Shown: positions 6,879-16,220, counted from the first letter of the stretch. The stretch: DNA of 64,000 bases from Gammaproteobacteria bacterium (GCA_035279405.1 DATEHU010000040.1:1-64000); one strand, 5' to 3'. Notes: generated by a model from the letters alone, not told the origin. Made by a program: numbers and translations.

Positions 6879-7556
6879 TCAATTCGCCGTCAACGGCGCG
6901 AGATGCAATTCTACGCGCCGATTCTGCGCGCGGCCTTCGGGCGTGGCATTGCTGGCGATGGGGTTGGCCTCGCCGAATCCCTGCACCGCGATGCGCGCCG
7001 GCAGGATGCCCTGGGCTTCGAGATTGCTGGCCACCGCCTGGGCGCGCAGTTGCGACAGCATGACGTTGTACTGCGGGGAGCCGGTGCTGTCGGTGAAACC
7101 GTCCACGTCGATCAGCGTCTTGTTGTATTCCTTGAGCACCAGCGTTACGGAATGCAGCACGTTGGTGAACGCGGGATTGAGCTGGGAGCTGTTGGTCTGG
7201 AAGGTGATGTTGCCCGGCATGTTGAGCACGATGTCGTTGCCGTTGCGCGTCACCGATACGCCGGTGCCCTGCAACTGCTGGCGCAGTTTCGCTTCCTGCA
7301 CGTCCATGTAGTAGCCGATGCCCGCGCCGGTGAGCGCGCCGACGCCGGCGCCGATGAGTGCGCGCTTGCGGGCGCTGCCACCGCCGATGAGCGCGCCGGC
7401 CACCGCGCCGCCGACCGCACCGATGGCGGCGCCCTTGGCGAGGCCGCTGGTCTGCTGCTGACCGGTGTAGGGGTTGAGGGTGGTGCAGGCGCCGAGCGCC
7501 GTGCAAGCGGCGAGCGCGATGACGCTCGTGAAAATCAGCGGGCGGCATGTGTTCAT
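6879..7556 (-). CDS. OmpA/YiaD-family outer-membrane lipoprotein
   Basis: This 225-residue lipoprotein starts at ATG 7556 behind AAGGA; longer in-frame readings are not needed. The lipobox is ALGAC (Cys near residue 24). It is followed by a glycine-zipper region (GAAIGAVGGAVAGALIGGG, residues 43-61) and a C-terminal OmpA-like peptidoglycan-binding domain. That domain shows ITFQTNSSQL, VDGFTDSTGS, LSQLRAQAV, GFGEANPIASN and the closing NRRVEL. It probably tethers the outer membrane to peptidoglycan. It is monocistronic, with repeats upstream of the divergent neighbour. Confidence 0.9.
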   Translation of the reverse strand: MNTCRPLIFTSVIALAACTALGACTTLNPYTGQQQTSGLAKGAAIGAVGGAVAGALIGGGSARKRALIGAGVGALTGAGIGYYMDVQEAKLRQQLQGTGVSVTRNGNDIVLNMPGNITFQTNSSQLNPAFTNVLHSVTLVLKEYNKTLIDVDGFTDSTGSPQYNVMLSQLRAQAVASNLEAQGILPARIAVQGFGEANPIASNATPEGRAQNRRVELHLAPLTAN

Positions 7557-7635
7557 GGCGGCTTCCTTGGAGAGAGGCAATGGCGGTATTTTCCGGCCGG
7601 CGCCGGCCGCATGCAATCCCGGCGAAAATTCAGGC

Positions 7636-8151
7636 CTATTGGCGCGCCCTGTTGAGGTCCACCTGTTCCGTGCTGGTCTTCGCATAACCGCGCGGGCGGA
7701 TGGCGACCGTATTGACGATGCGCGTGCACTGCACGCCGCCGGCGAGAAAATAGCCGTACTCGAAAGTGGGTGTGGCGCGGCCGTTGGCCGCGAGTTCCGC
7801 GGCGATGGCGGCTTCCTGTTCCGGCTGCATGTCGAAGCGCAGTTCCAGATCCGTGCGTCCCGGCTTTTCAAAGTCAATGCTCATGGCGCGCGTGAATACG
7901 GCATAACCGGGGAACACGCGCGCGCAGGCCAGCGCCGCAATCGGATCGGCGAGCGCCGCCTGCCAACCGCCGAACATGTCGCCGGAAAGATTGCGCGAGA
8001 ACGCGGTGAGCGGCAGTTTGACACGCACGTGCCGCCAGTCGTCGCGCACTTCCAGCACCTTGATGCGCATCTTGAAGAATGGCGGATACAGCTCCAGCCG
8101 CCGGGCTTCCGGCAGAAATCTGAGTTTGGCGATGAATTGCAGCAGGCCCAT
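7636..8151 (-). CDS. DUF4442 hot-dog fold protein
   Basis: This 171-residue protein shows the DUF4442 features PFFKMRIKVLEV, NLSGDMFGG (around residues 54-62) and TRAMSIDFEKPG. These belong to the hot-dog thioesterase superfamily of YiiD/PaaI type. Acyl-CoA or acyl-ACP thioesterase activity is inferred; the substrate is unknown. The gene is separate from the OmpA-like gene (79 bp) and divergent from the Mpo1-like gene. Confidence 0.8.
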   Translation of the reverse strand: MGLLQFIAKLRFLPEARRLELYPPFFKMRIKVLEVRDDWRHVRVKLPLTAFSRNLSGDMFGGWQAALADPIAALACARVFPGYAVFTRAMSIDFEKPGRTDLELRFDMQPEQEAAIAAELAANGRATPTFEYGYFLAGGVQCTRIVNTVAIRPRGYAKTSTEQVDLNRARQ

Positions 8152-8205
8152 GCAGGCTCCGGGGAAAGCGCGTTATTCTAAGGCCAGTGTCACGGAGACA
8201 GGTCC

Positions 8206-8673
8206 ATGCGCACGGTACAAAGCTGGCTGGACGAATACGGCGAAAGTCACGGCCACCCCGTGAACAAGACGCTGCACTGGGCGTGCGTGCCGCTCATCAT
8301 GTTAGCGGTCATCGGTTTGCTCTGGTCCATCCCTGTGCCTCAGGCATGGGCTGCGCGCTCGGCATTTTTCAATTGGGGAGTACTGGTGGCCGTTGTGGTG
8401 TTGATCTACTACTACGCGCTCGCCTGGCGCTTGGCGCTCGGCATGACGCTGGTGACGGCGGCGATGATTTTTATCGTCTACGGCGTAAACCTTACGGTCG
8501 CCTGGCCGTGGCTTGTGTGGGCAATCGTGTTCGTGGTCGCCTGGATTGGCCAGTTCATCGGTCACAAGATCGAGGGCAAGAAGCCGTCGTTCTTCAAGGA
8601 TCTGCTGTTCCTGCTGATCGGCCCGCTGTGGCTGCTGGCGTTTTGCTATCGGCGCTACAGGTGGGTTTACTGA
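8206..8673 (+). CDS. Mpo1-like (DUF962) membrane protein
   Basis: This 155-residue membrane protein has about four helices. Conserved histidines occur in the N-terminal SHGHPVNKTLHWACVP motif (residues 15-30) and in the fourth helix (GQFIGHKIEGKKPSFFKD). This is the signature of DUF962/YGL010w; the yeast member Mpo1 is an Fe(II)-dependent dioxygenase in alpha-oxidation of 2-hydroxy fatty acids. A similar lipid role is inferred. The stop codon region overlaps the convergent secreted protein gene by 7 bp. Confidence 0.87.
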   Translation: MRTVQSWLDEYGESHGHPVNKTLHWACVPLIMLAVIGLLWSIPVPQAWAARSAFFNWGVLVAVVVLIYYYALAWRLALGMTLVTAAMIFIVYGVNLTVAWPWLVWAIVFVVAWIGQFIGHKIEGKKPSFFKDLLFLLIGPLWLLAFCYRRYRWVY

Positions 8674-9500
8674 ATCGAGCTGGCTCCGGCGGCTTTGGTT
8701 GCCGGTTTGGCAGCTTGCACGATCAGCGTGTAAACAATGTGACTGTCGGTATTCTGCCCCAGGCCGGACAGTTTTTGATCGCGCGATACCAAGGTAGCCA
8801 CCAGGCGGCCGTTGACCACATCGAGTCGGTCCGACTCGGTGCTGTCGGTGGTGGCACAGAGGAACAGCAGGCACGCCTTGAACTGGCTATGATCGGTAAA
8901 CGCAAGGGGTACGCCGTCGGCATTGAGCCAGATGCTCACCGTACGCTGATAATCCTTGAGACTCACGTCCTTGGATTTAGGCTGCGGCAACTGAACCAGG
9001 AGCTCACGTGCAGGCTGTCCCCAAAGCGTGGTTTCACTGACAGTCGCGGCCGAGGCGTTTGCCAGCAGACGCAGCAAGGCGGGTCCGCGCGTGAGCAGAT
9101 GTTCCATGGTGAGTGGATCAACGTCGTTTCCGAGCAGTGCCACGGTGGGTGTAGGGTGATCGGCATCTCCGATCGCAGCTTGGAGCTCGGTATCAGCCTG
9201 CTGCAGTGACGCCGAGCTGAAATGCATTCTTAAACCGCTGCCCAGCTCAATGTCGAACAACACCGTTGCTGATTGCGGCTTGCCGCTATTCTCTTTCTTG
9301 TTGACGTTGCTCCATTTCACGTCCACCGTCGCTTCGAGTGGTGATTGGTCGCTTAGCTTGCTGAGTGTCGTACGCAGATCGCTCAAGGCATCCGCGTGCG
9401 CAGCGATTTCCGGGGCGATGCCGGCCGCTAACAGCACGGCAGATATGACGTAGACCGCGGAAATATGACGGGCAGTTGTTGCGTGGCGTTTGAGGTGCAT
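8667..9500 (-). CDS. Secreted hypothetical protein
   Basis: This 277-residue protein starts at ATG 9500. A signal peptide (about residues 15-37, cleavage after AAHA) precedes a beta-rich mature domain with LEATVDVKW, SATVLFDIELGSGLRMHFSS, LLTRGPALLRLLANA, WGQPARELLVQLP and IVYTLIVQAA. I recognise no family or catalytic motif. The pattern resembles periplasmic proteins that sense or score a lipoprotein-like fold, but that is only an impression. It is convergent with the Mpo1-like gene. Confidence 0.7.
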   Translation of the reverse strand: MHLKRHATTARHISAVYVISAVLLAAGIAPEIAAHADALSDLRTTLSKLSDQSPLEATVDVKWSNVNKKENSGKPQSATVLFDIELGSGLRMHFSSASLQQADTELQAAIGDADHPTPTVALLGNDVDPLTMEHLLTRGPALLRLLANASAATVSETTLWGQPARELLVQLPQPKSKDVSLKDYQRTVSIWLNADGVPLAFTDHSQFKACLLFLCATTDSTESDRLDVVNGRLVATLVSRDQKLSGLGQNTDSHIVYTLIVQAAKPATKAAGASSIQ

Positions 9501-9567
9501 GTAAGGCGGCTCCCGGGTAAGACCGTGAATGTGATTTCCTGGTGGATGCAGCCAGACGCGGCATGCA

Positions 9568-10860
9568 TCAATGCATCGCGGCTGCCTTGACGGCTTCCGC
9601 CACTTGCAGATGCACGGACTTATCCAGCACGTGCGGGAGCAATTCGTCGGGCGGGGCGAGTTCCGCGAGCTTTTGCGCGGCTGCCAAGTACATTTCATGG
9701 GTGAAACGCTTGGCGCGCGCATCGAGCGCGCCGCGGAACAACGCCGGGAAGCCGAGCGCATTGTTGACGCTGCGCCCATCGGTGGCGAATACCGCGCCGT
9801 GTTCGAGCGCAAGGCGCGGCTCGATCTCGGCTTCCGGGTTGGAGAGCGCGAAAATCAACTGCCCTTTGCGCACCAGCTCCGGTTTGATCAAACCCTTCAC
9901 GCCGCTGGTGGCGATCACAATGTCGGCCTTCTGCATCACCCCGGAAAGCGTGGCGCGCTTGCCGCCCATGCGTTCCAGGCGTGTCAGAGCTTCCTCGCGC
10001 AGGTCGGTGCCCAGCAGCTGGCGCACGCCGTAATGCAGCAGCAATTGTGAAATGCCGATGCCGGCGGCGCCCAAGCCGATCTGGCCGATGACTGAATCTT
10101 TCAGCTCACGTTTGACGCGGCGGGTGGCGGTGAGCAGCGCGCCCAGCGTCACCACCGCGGTGCCGTGCTGATCGTCCTGCATCACCGGCTTGGCGAGTTT
10201 TGCGGCCAGGGTCTCCTCGATCTCGAAACACGCGGGCGCGGCGATATCCTCGATGTGGATGGCGCCGAACGAGGACTCGATGGCGAGGACCGCATCAATC
10301 ACTTTTTTCGGATCCGTATCACTCAGCAGGATCGGCACGCCGGAAATGCCGACGAACTTGGCGTAAATCATCGCCTTGCCTTCCATTACCGGCAGGCCGG
10401 GAATCGCGCCGATGTTGCCGAGCCCGAGGATCGCCGTGCCGTTGGTGACGATGCCCACGGTGTTGCCGAGGTTGGTGTAGTCCCAGACTTCTTCCGGATG
10501 CTTCTGGATTTCCAGGCACACGCGCGCGACGCCCGGTGTATAGACATCGCGCAACTGCTGGATGGAGTCCAGCGGGACTTTGGAAACGGTTTCAATCTTG
10601 CCGCCGCGATGGCGGTTGAACACGCGGTCGGAGCGGCCCAGCAGCTTGCCGTAGGGCAGTTCGGCGAGCCGGGCATTGAGTTGCTGGCGCGCAGCTTCGT
10701 CCATCTCCACGGTGATTTCCCACACGCTCTTGTCTTGCGCGCGGCGCATCAGCGTGATGTGATCCACCATGATCCCGCATTCGCCGATGGCAGTGAGGAT
10801 GCGGCCGAGGTTGCCCGGCCGGTGCTGGGATTCAATCACCAGGATTTCGGGTATTTGCAT
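9568..10860 (-). CDS. NAD(P)-dependent malic enzyme with N-terminal ACT domain
   Basis: This 430-residue protein oxidatively decarboxylates malate to pyruvate. Residues 1-75 form an ACT domain (LVIESQHRPGNLGRILTAIG, DHITLMRR), a ligand-sensing module suggesting amino-acid control. The malic enzyme part follows: RDVYTPGVARVC (catalytic Tyr), GKAMIYAKF, metal-site motif CFEIEETLA, QDDQHGTAVVTLGAL, and the Rossmann motif GLGAAGIG near residue 265. It ends with ALSNPEAEIEP and RSVNNALGFP. It lies alone. No clear Shine-Dalgarno precedes its ATG. Confidence 0.92.
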   Translation of the reverse strand: MQIPEILVIESQHRPGNLGRILTAIGECGIMVDHITLMRRAQDKSVWEITVEMDEAARQQLNARLAELPYGKLLGRSDRVFNRHRGGKIETVSKVPLDSIQQLRDVYTPGVARVCLEIQKHPEEVWDYTNLGNTVGIVTNGTAILGLGNIGAIPGLPVMEGKAMIYAKFVGISGVPILLSDTDPKKVIDAVLAIESSFGAIHIEDIAAPACFEIEETLAAKLAKPVMQDDQHGTAVVTLGALLTATRRVKRELKDSVIGQIGLGAAGIGISQLLLHYGVRQLLGTDLREEALTRLERMGGKRATLSGVMQKADIVIATSGVKGLIKPELVRKGQLIFALSNPEAEIEPRLALEHGAVFATDGRSVNNALGFPALFRGALDARAKRFTHEMYLAAAQKLAELAPPDELLPHVLDKSVHLQVAEAVKAAAMH

Positions 10861-11005
10861 GTTGGGTCAGTAATTCACGAAAGAAGTTTTTGGGGTTATG
10901 TCGGCATCCATGAACAAATCGTAATCCAAATTTAATCTTGGTCACCGGACCGATGTCGGCTCCCATGGTAGCCTCTGGCCGTCAGTAACAACAAGGAGTC
11001 AGGTC

Positions 11006-11311
11006 ATGAAAATATCTACTGCGTGCATCATCGCCGTCTTGGCATGCACGCTGCCACTGATAGCCGCTCAGGCTTACAGCGGGCAGCCATACGCCCGGGA
11101 AGCCCGGATCAGCCTTGCGCAGGCTCGCACCATCGCGCTCAAAACCTTTCCCGGCAAAATTCTCAAGGAAGGGCTGGAAAAAGAGAAGGGTGGCAGCGGC
11201 TTGCGCTATTCGTTCGACATCCGCCGCGGAAAACTGATTCACGAAGTAGGCGTGGACGCGAAGACCGGTAAGGTGTTGGAAAATTCCGACGACTCGAAAG
11301 ATTCTGATTGA
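11006..11311 (+). CDS. Small periplasmic PepSY-domain protein
   Basis: This 101-residue protein has a strong Shine-Dalgarno (AAGGAG) and a signal peptide ending near residue 23 (AAQA-YS). It contains a single PepSY domain with ISLAQARTIALKTFPG, RYSFDIRRGKLIHEVGVDAKTGKVLE. Such proteins are often found with peptidases, two-component systems or ferric reductases and may inhibit peptidases or sense metals. Here no partner is adjacent. Confidence 0.88.
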   Translation: MKISTACIIAVLACTLPLIAAQAYSGQPYAREARISLAQARTIALKTFPGKILKEGLEKEKGGSGLRYSFDIRRGKLIHEVGVDAKTGKVLENSDDSKDSD

Positions 11312-11381
11312 TCTTCTTGCGACAACAATTCAAAAGATTTGAGGCCCGCGTATGCGGGCTGATATACAGTAACGATTGAAT

Positions 11382-12617
11382 TCAGCCGCGCACACGGCGC
11401 AAGCGCGGTTTGCCGGGTTTGAATGCCTTGATCTTCTGACCGAGCGACAGCGCCAGACCGTCGCTGAATGCCTGCATGGCGTGTTCCGGCTCGCCCAGGG
11501 TCTTGAGCAGCCGACCGAGTTCCTCGTAGGCCTCAGGGCGCGCGCCCAGCACGATGCTGGATTCCAGGTAACTGCGCGCCTTGCCCCAGAGGCGGGCTGT
11601 GGCGCACAGCCGGCCTGCGGTCAGCAGCAGCGCGGCACTTTCGCCTTTTTCCGCCAGCCATTCCTCGGCACGCGCCAATTGCCGCACTGGATCATCGCCG
11701 CGCGTTTGACCGTAGAGCAGAATCAATTCCTCGTCCCAATTGGCTTTGAGCGCCTCACGCACGACACTTTCGGCGGTCTTGGACTCGCCGCATTTCAGCA
11801 GAAACTGCGCATACGCGCGCACGATGCCGGCGTCGCTGTGCTGGCGCCGCGGCAATGCGTTCCACATGGCCTCGGCCTGCGGCGCTCCCGCGGAGGTATC
11901 CAGGCGCTCCAGCAGTACACTCACCGCTTGGGTTTCCAGCCGGTCGATTTCCGCGCGCGGCAAGGCGCGCGTGTCGCGCAGTTTGGGCAGCAGCGCATGC
12001 AGCGCCTGCCAGTCGCCGAGCTTGCGGTACAGGCGTGCCAGCAGTTTCAAGCCGTAGGCGTGATCCGGGTCGAGTTCCTGCAGACGCCGCAGCGTGGCAA
12101 GTGCGTGCTCGTACTGGCGATGCGCGATCTGCAATTCAGCCTGGGTGAGCAGCACTGCGAGTTGCGCCGCGGGTTCGCGCTCGTAGGCGCGGCGCAGATA
12201 AGTGTCGCGGCGCTCGTGTGCGCCCTGCATCTGTGCGGCGCGCGCTGCCGCGATGTAGGTGATCATCGGCACCTTGCTGTCGGCGGCGTGGCGAATCAGA
12301 TGGCGCTCACTGTCGGCCCAGCGGCCCTCGGCGAGATCGATCAGGCCGCGGATGGCGGAGCGCCGCGAACGCGCCTCGCGACGCCGCTCCATGGCCTCGT
12401 GCACGCGTCGCGGGAATGCCCAGAGTTTGACCACCAGCGTGGTTAGCAGGTACAGGCCGAAGAACACCACCAGGATCAGCACCGCGAGCGTGCCGAGCGA
12501 CATCTCCACGCTGGTGTTGCGCCACGAGAGCAGCACGTAGCCGCTGTCTACGTGCAGTGCGCCGGCAATGATCACTGCAGCCAACAGCGCCAACAGGATG
12601 TAGAACGCGTATTTCAT
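11382..12617 (-). CDS. hemY: HemY protein, haem-operon TPR membrane protein
   Basis: This 411-residue protein has two N-terminal transmembrane helices (residues 4-24 and 39-63) around the conserved GYVLLSWRNTSVEMSLGT. An R-rich linker and a series of TPR-like helices follow (e.g. LAVLLTQAELQIAHRQYEHALATL). This is proteobacterial HemY, not the unrelated protoporphyrinogen oxidase. Its start overlaps the hemX stop by 4 bp, so translation is coupled. It is the last gene of algZ-algR-hemC-hemD-hemX-hemY. Family work suggests a role in coordinating late coproporphyrinogen and haem biosynthesis. Confidence 0.93.
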   Translation of the reverse strand: MKYAFYILLALLAAVIIAGALHVDSGYVLLSWRNTSVEMSLGTLAVLILVVFFGLYLLTTLVVKLWAFPRRVHEAMERRREARSRRSAIRGLIDLAEGRWADSERHLIRHAADSKVPMITYIAAARAAQMQGAHERRDTYLRRAYEREPAAQLAVLLTQAELQIAHRQYEHALATLRRLQELDPDHAYGLKLLARLYRKLGDWQALHALLPKLRDTRALPRAEIDRLETQAVSVLLERLDTSAGAPQAEAMWNALPRRQHSDAGIVRAYAQFLLKCGESKTAESVVREALKANWDEELILLYGQTRGDDPVRQLARAEEWLAEKGESAALLLTAGRLCATARLWGKARSYLESSIVLGARPEAYEELGRLLKTLGEPEHAMQAFSDGLALSLGQKIKAFKPGKPRLRRVRG

Positions 12618-13696
12618 GGCGCGCTGGCGCGCGGCGGCTCCAGGCGCCGCAACAGCGTGAGCGATGCGGAGATGTCCGGCAGCGGCGGATTGAGCTGCTG
12701 CCCCTGCATTTGCGTGAGCTCCTGGATCGCGGCCTTCACGCTGGTATCCTGCGGGTTGAAATACGTTGCCAGCCAGGTGTGCGCGAGTTGGGCACTGCTC
12801 TGGAACGCCGCACTGTCACGTTGCAGCAAGGCGGCGCGTGCCGCCGCGAGCCGCAATTCCAGGTTCTGGCGCAGGAAGTAATCCTGTTCGGGCGTCAGCA
12901 GGGGTTCAATCGGCTGGTTGCGGTGATGCACCGTGAAGATGTCCCGTCCCAGGCGGTCCAGGCCGGCCTTGAAACGCTGCCACAAGGTGAGCCGCGCGCG
13001 GTCGTTATCGGCAGGCTGAGCTGCGGTGCCCGGGGTGTAGCGCTCCGGCGCCACGCGCTTCAGCGGAAATTTCCCTGCGGATTCCATGAGGCTGGTGAGC
13101 GTGACCGCCATGCCGGGGATGTCGGCTTGCGGCACTGTGCGCAGCGCGGCTTCTTCCCTGGCAATCAACTGGCGTACCGGGATCAGCCCCGGGTCGGAAA
13201 GCAATTTCAGGCGTTCGTCGGCGGCGGCCAGTGCTTTCAACGCCAGTGCCGGATCGGAATTCAGTTCCACTTGGTCGTTGGCGGCTAAAAGCAGGGTGGC
13301 GGCTTCCGCCTTGATCCAGGCATCGCGGCCGCGCTCGGAGCGCCGCCGCAGATCGGTGAGCGCCGCACCCATGCTGTCGAGCTGATCGCTGAAGTTCTTG
13401 AGTGCCTGCTGGGTGTTGTTCTGCTCGCTGTCCAGCTGGCTCTTGAGCGCCGCGGTCTGGCTGAGCACATCCAGCCGCCGATTCGCGGCCTGCAGTTCCG
13501 AGTTCTGACGCGCGAATTGCTGTTCTTCAGTGCGGCTGAAGTTCACCCAGCCTGCAATCGCCAGCGCCAGTGCCACCAGCGCGAGCAGCAATGCCAGCCA
13601 TCCCGGCCAATGCCGGTGCCGGGCCGGGAACGCTGCCGCAGGCATCGCGGTCTGCTCGCGACTGCCGGCTTCGCGGGGATCAGGCGCTTCGCTCAT
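12614..13696 (-). CDS. hemX: HemX, uroporphyrinogen-III C-methyltransferase-like membrane protein
   Basis: This 360-residue protein starts at ATG 13696 with GGAGGGAGC directly upstream; a start nine codons earlier lacks this signal. It has one transmembrane helix (about residues 31-51), then a coiled-coil region (ELQAANRRLDVLSQTAALKS) and the conserved RDAWIKAEAATLLLAANDQV segment. It ends in a helical domain with PLLTPEQDYFLRQNLELRL. Although often labelled methyltransferase, HemX has no SAM site. It overlaps hemD by 17 bp and hemY by 4 bp. Confidence 0.93.
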   Translation of the reverse strand: MSEAPDPREAGSREQTAMPAAAFPARHRHWPGWLALLLALVALALAIAGWVNFSRTEEQQFARQNSELQAANRRLDVLSQTAALKSQLDSEQNNTQQALKNFSDQLDSMGAALTDLRRRSERGRDAWIKAEAATLLLAANDQVELNSDPALALKALAAADERLKLLSDPGLIPVRQLIAREEAALRTVPQADIPGMAVTLTSLMESAGKFPLKRVAPERYTPGTAAQPADNDRARLTLWQRFKAGLDRLGRDIFTVHHRNQPIEPLLTPEQDYFLRQNLELRLAAARAALLQRDSAAFQSSAQLAHTWLATYFNPQDTSVKAAIQELTQMQGQQLNPPLPDISASLTLLRRLEPPRASAP

Positions 13697-14504
13697 GCTC
13701 CCTCCGGTGTTTGCGTTGTTCACGTCCCTGGCGGGCCCACCAGTTGACGAGCGCGTGCACGAGCGCGCGGTCGCTGGCGTCCGCCGCGACCAGCGGCCGG
13801 CGCCGCACGCCCAGCGCTCCCGCCAGTTTAATCACACGCGTGCTCGACACCAAAAGCTGGGAGGCACGCAGATACGGAGTCAGCCCCGGGCTCAGCATGT
13901 GATCGAGATTCAGCAGCGCCTCGCGGCTGGTGACCGCGACGGCATCCACCTTGCCCTGTCGGAACCAGCTGCCAAGTTCGGCGTGGTCAATGCGGGGTAT
14001 TGCGCGCCGGTAAACCTCGGCGTACTCCACCTCGGCGCCGCGTTCTTCCAGGGTCTCGGCCAGCAACTCGCGTCCGCCCTGGCCGCGCACGATGAGGATG
14101 CGTTTGTTGGTCACGGCATTCAGCGCCTTGAGCTTCAGCAACGCCTCGCTGCTCGCGCCGTCGCGCGGCAGCATGTCGGGTTTGCGGCCGTGCACACTCA
14201 GGGCGCGCGCGGTACCCGGGCCGATCGCGGCTAGCTTGAGCTTGGGCGGCAGCGACCCGAAATCCATGAAGTCGGCGGCGTAATCCACGGCGTTGGGGCT
14301 GATGAAAATCGCGTAGTGGTAGCGCTCCAGCCGCCCGAAGCAGTCCTGTAATTCGCTGCTGCGCGCGGCCGGCAGGATCTCGATGGTAGGGAAGTGCAGC
14401 ACGCTCGCACCCTTGGTTTCCAGCCGCGCCTGGAGCGCCTCGCCCTGGTGCACCGGCCGGGTGATGACGATGCCGGTGTCGCGCAGCGGTTTGGGGGCGG
14501 CCAC
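13680..14504 (-). CDS. hemD: Uroporphyrinogen-III synthase
   Basis: This 274-residue enzyme cyclises and inverts ring D of hydroxymethylbilane to uroporphyrinogen III. Weakly conserved family landmarks are visible: GIVITRPVHQGEAL at the N-terminus, HFPTIEI, IFISPNAV, AIGPGTARAL, ILIVRGQGGRELL and DAVAVTSREALLNL. The C-terminal arginine-rich tail is probably a local extension. It starts 2 bp after the hemC stop and overlaps hemX, as in a translationally coupled operon. Confidence 0.93.
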   Translation of the reverse strand: MAAPKPLRDTGIVITRPVHQGEALQARLETKGASVLHFPTIEILPAARSSELQDCFGRLERYHYAIFISPNAVDYAADFMDFGSLPPKLKLAAIGPGTARALSVHGRKPDMLPRDGASSEALLKLKALNAVTNKRILIVRGQGGRELLAETLEERGAEVEYAEVYRRAIPRIDHAELGSWFRQGKVDAVAVTSREALLNLDHMLSPGLTPYLRASQLLVSSTRVIKLAGALGVRRRPLVAADASDRALVHALVNWWARQGREQRKHRREHERSA

Positions 14505-14506
14505 GG

Positions 14507-15439
14507 TCAGGCTCCGGACACTTGGCGCAGCACATCGGCGGCACCGCGTGCCAGCAAGTCATGGGCGAGTTGCAAACCGAGTTCTTCGGCCTGGGCCGCC
14601 GAGCCGCGAGCCTCGCCCGCAATCAGGCGGCTGCCGTCCGGCAGGCCGACGCAGCCGCGCAGCCGCAGGCTGGCGTGCTGCTGCAGTTCCGCGTAACCCG
14701 CGACCGGCAGCTGGCAACTGCCGGACAGGCCGCGATTCAGCGCGCGCTCGGCGAGCGTGCGCTGCCATGTGGGCGCGTGGCTGAGGGGCGTGAGCAAATC
14801 CAGAATCTCCCGGTTATTCGCGCGGCACTCGATGCCGATGGTGCCCTGGGCGATGGCCGGCAGGCAGATTTCAGGCTCGAGCACGCTGCTGATTGTGTGC
14901 GCAAGTCCGAGCCGCTTCAATCCCGCGACCGCCAGCACCACGGCGTCGTATTCACCGCGCTCAAGCTTGCGTAGCCGGGTATCTACGTTGCCGCGCAGCG
15001 GCTGCAGCTCGATGTCCGGGCGGTGGTGGCGCAGCTGGCACGCGCGCCGCAGGCTGGAACTGCCGACGCGCGCACCCTGGGGCAGCGCCGCGAGGCTCGG
15101 CCAGCGGCGCGACACAAAAGCGTCGCGTGCATCCTCGCGCTCCAGCACCGCGGCAATCACGAACCCGTGCGGCAGCGCAACCGGTACGTCCTTCATGGAG
15201 TGCACCGCGAGATCCGCGCGCCCGTCGGCGAGCGCGGTTTCCAGTTCCTTGATGAACAAGCCCTTGCCGCCGGCTTGCGCCAGCGAAGCGTTGAGCGCGC
15301 GATCGCCTTGGGTTACGAGCGGCAGCAGTTCCACCGGTTGCGCGGGCGCGAGCGCGCGCAGCCGCGCGGCGACGTGCCCGGCTTGCCACAAGGCGAGTGC
15401 GCTGTTGCGCGTGGCAATGCGGAGCGGGCGCGGGGACAT
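14507..15439 (-). CDS. hemC: Hydroxymethylbilane synthase (porphobilinogen deaminase)
   Basis: This 310-residue enzyme joins four porphobilinogens. It starts at ATG 15439, which gives the canonical LRIATRNSALALWQA start; the longer in-frame reading is spurious. Hallmarks are GDRALN, GGKGLFIKELE, DLAVHSMKDVP with the catalytic Asp, GSSSLRR, LRGNVDTRL and IAQGTIGIECR. The dipyrromethane cofactor Cys is present in GSCQLPVAGYAE near residue 240. No strong Shine-Dalgarno is visible, and 43 bp separate it from algR. Confidence 0.95.
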   Translation of the reverse strand: MSPRPLRIATRNSALALWQAGHVAARLRALAPAQPVELLPLVTQGDRALNASLAQAGGKGLFIKELETALADGRADLAVHSMKDVPVALPHGFVIAAVLEREDARDAFVSRRWPSLAALPQGARVGSSSLRRACQLRHHRPDIELQPLRGNVDTRLRKLERGEYDAVVLAVAGLKRLGLAHTISSVLEPEICLPAIAQGTIGIECRANNREILDLLTPLSHAPTWQRTLAERALNRGLSGSCQLPVAGYAELQQHASLRLRGCVGLPDGSRLIAGEARGSAAQAEELGLQLAHDLLARGAADVLRQVSGA

Positions 15440-15482
15440 GGCGGGCGCGGAAATGCTGGCGACGGAAACGCAGCGCGCGGAT

Positions 15483-16220
15483 TCAGAGCCGGCCGCGCAG
15501 GCGCGCGCGCACCGTGGCCACCAACCGGCGGCTGACTTCAACGGGCTGTTCGCGCCCACGCAGGCGGATGAGAAAGTGTCCGTCGTCGCTCTTGTCCAGG
15601 CTCTGCACATATTTGAGCGCCACCAGCGCGTTGCGGTGCACACGCAGGAAACGCTCGCCGAACTCGGTTTCCAGGTCCTTGAGGGATTCATCAATGAGCA
15701 GTTCGCCTTCGGTGTGACAGACCGTGACGTATTTCTGGTCGGCGATGAAACATTGAACGTGTTCCACCGGCACCACGTGCAGGCGCTCGCGCAGGCGCGC
15801 GCAGATATGCTGGCGCACGTTCGCGGTCCGGGTCTCGGTGGTGACGCGCGTCAGTTGCATGCGGTTCAGGCGTTGGGCGCGCGCCAGGGCGCCGGCCAGC
15901 TTTTCCTGGCGCACCGGTTTCAACAGGTAAGCAATGGCATGGGTGTCGAAAGCATCCACCGCGAATTCGTCATACGCGGTGGTGAAGATCACCGCCGGCG
16001 GATTGTCCTGCGCGGCAAGATGGCGCGCGGTTTCCAGCCCGTCCATTACCGGCATGCGGATGTCGAGTAGCAGCACGTCCGGCTGCTTGGCCTCCCACAT
16101 CTGCAGGGCCTCGCGGCCGTCGGCCGCTTCGCCTGCGACTTCACAGTCGGGGATTGCAGCCAGCAGTTCCTTGAGCCGGGTGCGCGCCGGCAACTCGTCG
16201 TCCACTACCAGCACTTTCAT
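15483..16220 (-). CDS. algR: AlgR-type LytTR response regulator
   Basis: This 245-residue protein has an N-terminal receiver domain (VVDDELPAR, phospho-acceptor Asp in LLLDIRMP near residue 54, FTTAYDEFA, LKPV). A C-terminal LytTR DNA-binding domain follows (residues 140-240; VEHVQCFIADQKYVTV, FLRVHRNALVAL, VSRRLVATV). Its start overlaps the algZ stop by four bases (ATGA), the usual AlgZR pair. In Pseudomonas AlgR controls alginate and twitching; here no alginate genes are visible, so the regulon is open. Confidence 0.93.
   Translation of the reverse strand: MKVLVVDDELPARTRLKELLAAIPDCEVAGEAADGREALQMWEAKQPDVLLLDIRMPVMDGLETARHLAAQDNPPAVIFTTAYDEFAVDAFDTHAIAYLLKPVRQEKLAGALARAQRLNRMQLTRVTTETRTANVRQHICARLRERLHVVPVEHVQCFIADQKYVTVCHTEGELLIDESLKDLETEFGERFLRVHRNALVALKYVQSLDKSDDGHFLIRLRGREQPVEVSRRLVATVRARLRGRL

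Noticed and set aside
11376-12446. A 356-codon plus-strand frame
   Set aside because: It is antisense to hemY, which has clear homology and operon context.
15440-15694. N-terminal extension of hemC by 85 codons
   Set aside because: It overlaps algR, and the hemC family start is at 15439.
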